NCBI GenBank assembly: GCA_028532985.1
Contig: JANCIK010000008.1
Location: 1,922,001 to 1,986,000, forward strand
Reading direction: 5' to 3'
DNA from: Stropharia rugosoannulata
Lineage: Eukaryota; Basidiomycota; Agaricomycetes; Agaricales; Strophariaceae
Length of the DNA: 64,000 nt
Below are positions 59,606 to 64,000 of the stretch, in pieces. The position numbers and the translations under genes are program-made. The notes beneath the pieces were generated by a model that was not told the DNA's origin, did no database searches, and saw nothing but the letters and a program-made list of their open reading frames with translations. Each line of letters begins with the position of its first letter. The stretch's first letter is position 1.

Positions 59606-62600
59606 ACGGTCTATATCACAGAAGGACGTCAGCCCGTATCTGGATTCTGCTGCATACTAGGGGAGGAGTGTTTGTCCCCACAACGGCGAGCGGAGAGAGA
59701 AATCTCATCAAGCCCACCTACCCGTAAGCCTTGTTTGTTTACCGTTGTTGTGTCTATTTTCCGAAGTGTGACTAACCCACTCTTATAGCGTCCACCTTCA
59801 ATATCACTTGAGTGTGTTAAGAAGCCGACAGACAGAACTGAGTCAGAGTTGAGTGAGAGTGATTGAAGTACTACATTACTATGGTAAGGGGGTATAACCT
59901 GAGGAGTAGCCTTACACCACGGCCCGCCAACACCAAACCCCTTTTAAACTGTATGCGGCGCTGGGCACGGGCAATAGTAAGTTTGCAATTACCAAGCAAT
60001 TACGCAGAGAAAATTTTGGACATCATTTCATACTGCCAGACTTCATAGATCAGCATATCCGTCTTCTGAATCTCCAAAAATTGACTCTTCTTCTGTCGAA
60101 AACTCTTCGGTAGAAGACGAGGAAAATGTGCTTTCATCGCTGACTCCGTCCGACTCGTCGCCACTGTCATTATTATCAAACATTGATGCCTCTAATTGTT
60201 CCTCGTGGTCTTCGATTAAAGAGACCTCGCTTTCTGCTATTGCGTCAGAATCTTCAGATCCATAATTATCTTCTATGCATGTCGCGTTATCTTGACTTTT
60301 TTCTGGAGAAGACATATTCTTTCCGCGATGGCCAATGCCCACGCCAGAAAAGCGTATAAACATGTCTCGGTCAACAAATCTACATAGTAATAAGGCTAGT
60401 TAGACTTGAAAAGTCATGCTGAGTCAGCAAACTTACATTCCGACATAAAAATTCATCCAATCTGATGTGTCTCCGCCTGGTCTGGCCTCTGTTGCCAGTT
60501 TAGTGGTCAAGAGGGAGTTTGTAGTCCCATTATTAAATGTTGGAATCAAGTGACAGCCCCTAATAACAAGATTTGGATCAAGAAACCCAAATGCGAGCTC
60601 GTCGTCCTCAGGCACATAGCCTACCATAGGTAGCTTTGCAGCTCGATGCCCAAATGTTGATCCCGGCTCGATACCCAACCAGCGCACCCAAAAAAAATCC
60701 ATCTGCTGCCATGCTAAACCGGCAGCCAATGTAGAGTCTGTGTGTTTGACATCTGCATGAAATATGCCCAAAACTTGTGCATACCAGAACGGATGGTCTT
60801 CAGTATTGGAACCTGCATTAGGAGAGACCATCATTACGAAGGGTCGTGTTTTGGTGTTGATTGTATCGAAATTGCGCCGTATGTCATAGGTGGTGTAGTT
60901 GATTCTCGCAGTTTGATGTTGGTAGATTGTGGAGTTTTTTAATCGGATAGTGTTGCGCTCTTCATGAGAAAAGACATCGGGATCGTCTCCGTCGAAATCA
61001 CGTCCAAGGACTCGGCCAAGTAGGTGGTCCTGCAATTTGGGGATAAAATTCTGCAGTGAAAATCAAAGAGATTAAAGAAACTTTATCGTTGATGTAAGGG
61101 GTGCAAACCTTTTTGGCGGGGTCGGCATCTTGAACAAAAGTAAATATATTTACAGCATCATTCCGTGTATGAGAGATTACACTGTGGTGTGATAAATATT
61201 CAGGGCTGCTGGCTTCCATGTATTCTTGCTGTTCTAATGGGTTTTTGAGGATTTGTTGTCGTATATGCCTCTTGCTTAGTTGTTTCGACGCATGTCGCTT
61301 GTTAGTCATTGCGTATGATTTTTTGACGGGTCCATGTGCAACTTCACCCTGGGTTAACACAAAAAATAAGCAAAAATAAGCATTGTATAGGAGAGTGGGG
61401 ATCTAGTATCGCGCACGAACCAGTTGAGTTGTATAGGAGTCGGTTGTGCCGTACTGGCGTATATAATGCACGTAGTCTCCAATAGCATGAAATTTTGTGG
61501 TAGATATGTTAAGAAATTTTTGCCGCTTGGATGGCACAGAGCCAGTTGCTGAGTTCGACCCTGTTGCCACATTCCTTGCATCGCGACGGATGCGTGCTGC
61601 TGTTTCTTTTGGGAGTTCTACGGTCTCAAATTGTGTGCATGTATTCTCCCGAAACTGCCTCATTAACTTTCCATACACCACGATTAAATCTTCCGTGTGC
61701 TTAAGTGTCGCTTCAGTGTGAAGGCGAAGCTTCAGCAGGCAATGGAGCTCAGCGGTGCGGTAGAGTAACTGCATGAGGCTCTCGTTATGCGGCGAGTCAA
61801 GGAGGCCTTCAAAAGTTGGAATGGCGCACTTTTATAATGAAGCTTATAAGTATGTTTGCCAAAGTGAATAGTACGCATGTCAAACTCACTTGCAAAATGT
61901 CTTCAAAATCTCGAGCAGCAAGTCTTTTCATTTCTGAAACATTAGCAGAGAACTTGCGAATGGTATTGTTTCCAAAAGCATAGATTTCGCGGTATCTACA
62001 TATCATAAGTAATATGGTTTCTGAAAGATATTTTTGGATAACTCACCTGCGATCTAACTCATTCACTCTATTATCCACACCTTTACCCGCCACATGCAGC
62101 AGTCGAATTAAGTGTATGAATAAGGACTTCCAAACGCCGAGCTCGAATTCGTGCATAAGATCTGGGACAAGCATTTTGGACGGATTATAATCGGGACCTA
62201 AACGTTCAGGAAAGGCGTTCTTATACAACCCGTCAGATAAATATTATCATATGATTAAAAATGGTCGTACAATAGTAGGAACACCGGAAAAAAACTTCAA
62301 CAAATTCTCCACAGCCTTACTCCGAATCGAACGTGCCCGATGATATATAGCTTTACGAGCAGACTTCACGTTTGATTCCATATAATTCCTGAAATTTGAA
62401 TGGCGACTGTTGTGGTCTGCTCGCATTCCCAGGCGATCCAAGTGATCTTTAGGAACCAAACACCGTGGACACGGAAATAAACCTTTCGATCGGATGGTTG
62501 CTAAAAGGGCCCTATGTCTATGCATGAGTTTGCGAGCTCAAGTGAATGGTTCTACTAATCGTACTTTTCGGGATAATCTGCAGAGTACGTGAAGAAACGC

Positions 62601-64000
62601 GGATAGACTCTTCGCTCGACGCCATCACTGCATTTCACAAGAACGCCGTACCTATACGTATCCAAAAATTCATCATCAAGAAGTTTTTGCCAGACAGCGT
62701 GCATTAGCTCTCTTCGACAGTGCGTCAGTATCTCGTCTTTTTGGGTTCGCCACTTTGCATGAAAGATTGAAGCCATGTCGTGAAATGAGTCGGGGAGCTA
62801 ATAACTATGTTGGTAAATAAAAAACATAAGGACGAAATTGTAACACACTGATGGTATATAGGCCAAGTGGTGCATAGCTCCTGACTTTGGCGAAGATCGA
62901 ATGTACTTTGATAAATTACCAAGCATCAGATAAATAGGCCAGGCTTTTGCGTTTCCAAAATTTGTTAGATGTGTTGTATCTGATGAAATCATTAGGGCCG
63001 CCAAAACTTTCTCAAGCTTGCAGCCCGGATTTCCAGGGGGTAACTTCCCGTGTTTTTGAAGCTTCTCGTGCTCCTCAATGAACACATCGGAAGTGAACAG
63101 CTCGCCATATACGCGTTGGACCTGGTCATTATGATGCGGGTCACGATGAAAGAGCTTGAAAGGAGAGTAATGTAGGAAGCGGGACAGTTGGTCCTGAAAA
63201 GCGTGAACAATTGTGGATGTTAGACTACGATAATACAGGCCAGACACAGTAAACATCCGAGGCGGTACTTTTTCGCTGCCTGAGGGCACTAGGATGTTTA
63301 CTGAGGCTTCTTTGAACTGGCTTTTGATGTTATTATCAGCAGCAATGGCCTTGTCGAAGCGTATATTTTCCCTGTGAGCATCAAAGTTGTCGAAATGCCG
63401 CGGGTCAAACTCGGGCTGTTGAATAACTTGCTTGATGAACGATGACACTTCACCCTCTGACTTCAAAGTTAAACCGTTGTTCATCCAACACAGTGTACGC
63501 CAGATGCTGATATTGGCAAACGGCCAATATAAAGGTCGGTCTTCACTACCGTCGTTGATGTTGTTATCGTGGATTGAATCTCCTTTTGAATTTGCTAAAT
63601 CCTCGTCCAACAGTTCGCCGCTTGGATCATAGGACGGACGCCATTCATATTGCCTGAAAAGTCCGAAAGAATTTGCAGCTGTGACTAGCTTGTTGCTAAC
63701 AATAGGGAAGGCTCTTGGAATCACTCTGCCATCATCATGTTCGGGTACATTAGCCGGCGTTAATGGCTCTGGAGGAACATCAGTGAACCGTGCAGGAATT
63801 CTGTATTTGCGTTTAGGGCGGCCAGCTGCAGTCAGCTCCGGTTCGGGTGGGACAACTAGACTATGGGGGGCAACATGACCGTCTTCGAGTGTGGTGATCG
63901 CTGCATAGTCCCGGACATTTGACGAGGCGACGCCCACAATACTGAGAAGGGGTGTCATTAAATTCTGCGCCAAACAACTTGTCAGCTGAGGTGAAAACAT
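59606..64000. mobile_element. Plavaka DNA transposon, boundaries unresolved
   Basis: The transposase above implies a DNA transposon. The left end must lie between the repeat copy ending near 59605 and the stop codon at 60043, but I could not identify a terminal inverted repeat because the right end lies outside the window. The range given is therefore approximate. Confidence 0.5.
60043..64000 (-). CDS. Plavaka-type transposase (N-terminus outside window)
   Basis: Plavaka transposases are large DNA-transposon enzymes abundant in basidiomycetes. From the right edge the reading is open: RPKRKYRIPARFTDVPPEPL, EDRPLYWPFANISIWRTLCW, EKVPPRMFTVSGLYYRSLTS, LALMISSDTTHLTNFGNAKA-like text and SFHDMASIFHAKWRTQKDE. 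Then come the zinc-knuckle-like FPCPRCLVPKDHLDRLG, the motif VPDLMHEFELGVWKSLFIHL, RYREIYAFGNNTIRKFSANV, MKRLAARDFEDILQ, ELHCLLKLRLHTEATLKHTE and KFHAIGDYVHYIRQYGTTDS. The C-terminal part (HPFWYAQVLGIFHADVKHTD, FFWVRWLGIEPGSTFG) is the usual accessory domain, and the tail is Ser/Glu-rich, ending DSEDGYADL at 60043. Introns of about 50-60 nt join in frame and no break was found, so the element may still encode a complete enzyme. Confidence 0.88.

Noticed and set aside
60742..60942. Plus-strand frame ending Cys-Gly-Val-Phe, CaaX-like
   Set aside because: It lies antisense within the Plavaka transposase coding region and has no pheromone-like features.

Overview
This window is nuclear DNA from a filamentous basidiomycete, most likely an Agaricomycete. 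Genes are intron-dense, with introns of about 40-70 nt and GT..AG ends. The gene content is typical of the class: a CYP53-like cytochrome P450, an STE3-type pheromone receptor, a macrofage-activating-glycoprotein-like cell-surface protein, a DUF6699 protein and a Plavaka-type transposase. No prokaryotic features, CRISPR arrays or rRNA genes were seen. All exon joins were made by eye from splice consensus and protein homology, so outer coordinates are firmer than internal ones.

Left part (1-31.7 kb) is mostly housekeeping and metabolism. It holds SEC23 (minus strand, cut by the window edge), an orphan nuclear-like protein, condensin subunit 3/CAP-G, two tandem paralogous secreted helical proteins, a single-pass membrane protein, a head-to-head pair of complex I NDUFS5 and the tail-anchored-protein factor GET5, an OPT-family oligopeptide transporter, two orphans, and a glutathionyl-hydroquinone reductase with a possible mitochondrial leader.

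Middle part (32.6-47.8 kb) carries a GPI-type Ser/Thr-rich surface glycoprotein, a CYP53-like benzoate hydroxylase, a second member of the single-pass membrane family, an STE3-like seven-helix receptor with no visible CaaX pheromone partner, a protein of about 1,250 residues with coiled-coil and low-complexity sequence, and a DUF6699 protein.

Right part (47.8-64 kb) is gene-poor and degenerate. It has a diverged direct repeat, a tRNA-like sequence and an orphan gene. It also has a same-strand series of broken gene copies with introns: a NEO1-type P4-ATPase piece fused to a frameshifted exosome RRP41 piece, then a dynein heavy chain piece. A dispersed repeat family follows, with two hairpins and four copies, one showing a compensatory base change. 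The window ends in a largely intact Plavaka transposase running off the right edge. This right part is the most unusual stretch and looks like a site of segmental capture and repeat accumulation.

Two genes may be functionally related: the CYP53-like P450 (benzoate 4-hydroxylation) and the glutathionyl-hydroquinone reductase both belong to families handling aromatics and quinones released during plant-litter or lignin breakdown. That link is inference from families, not from shared regulation.
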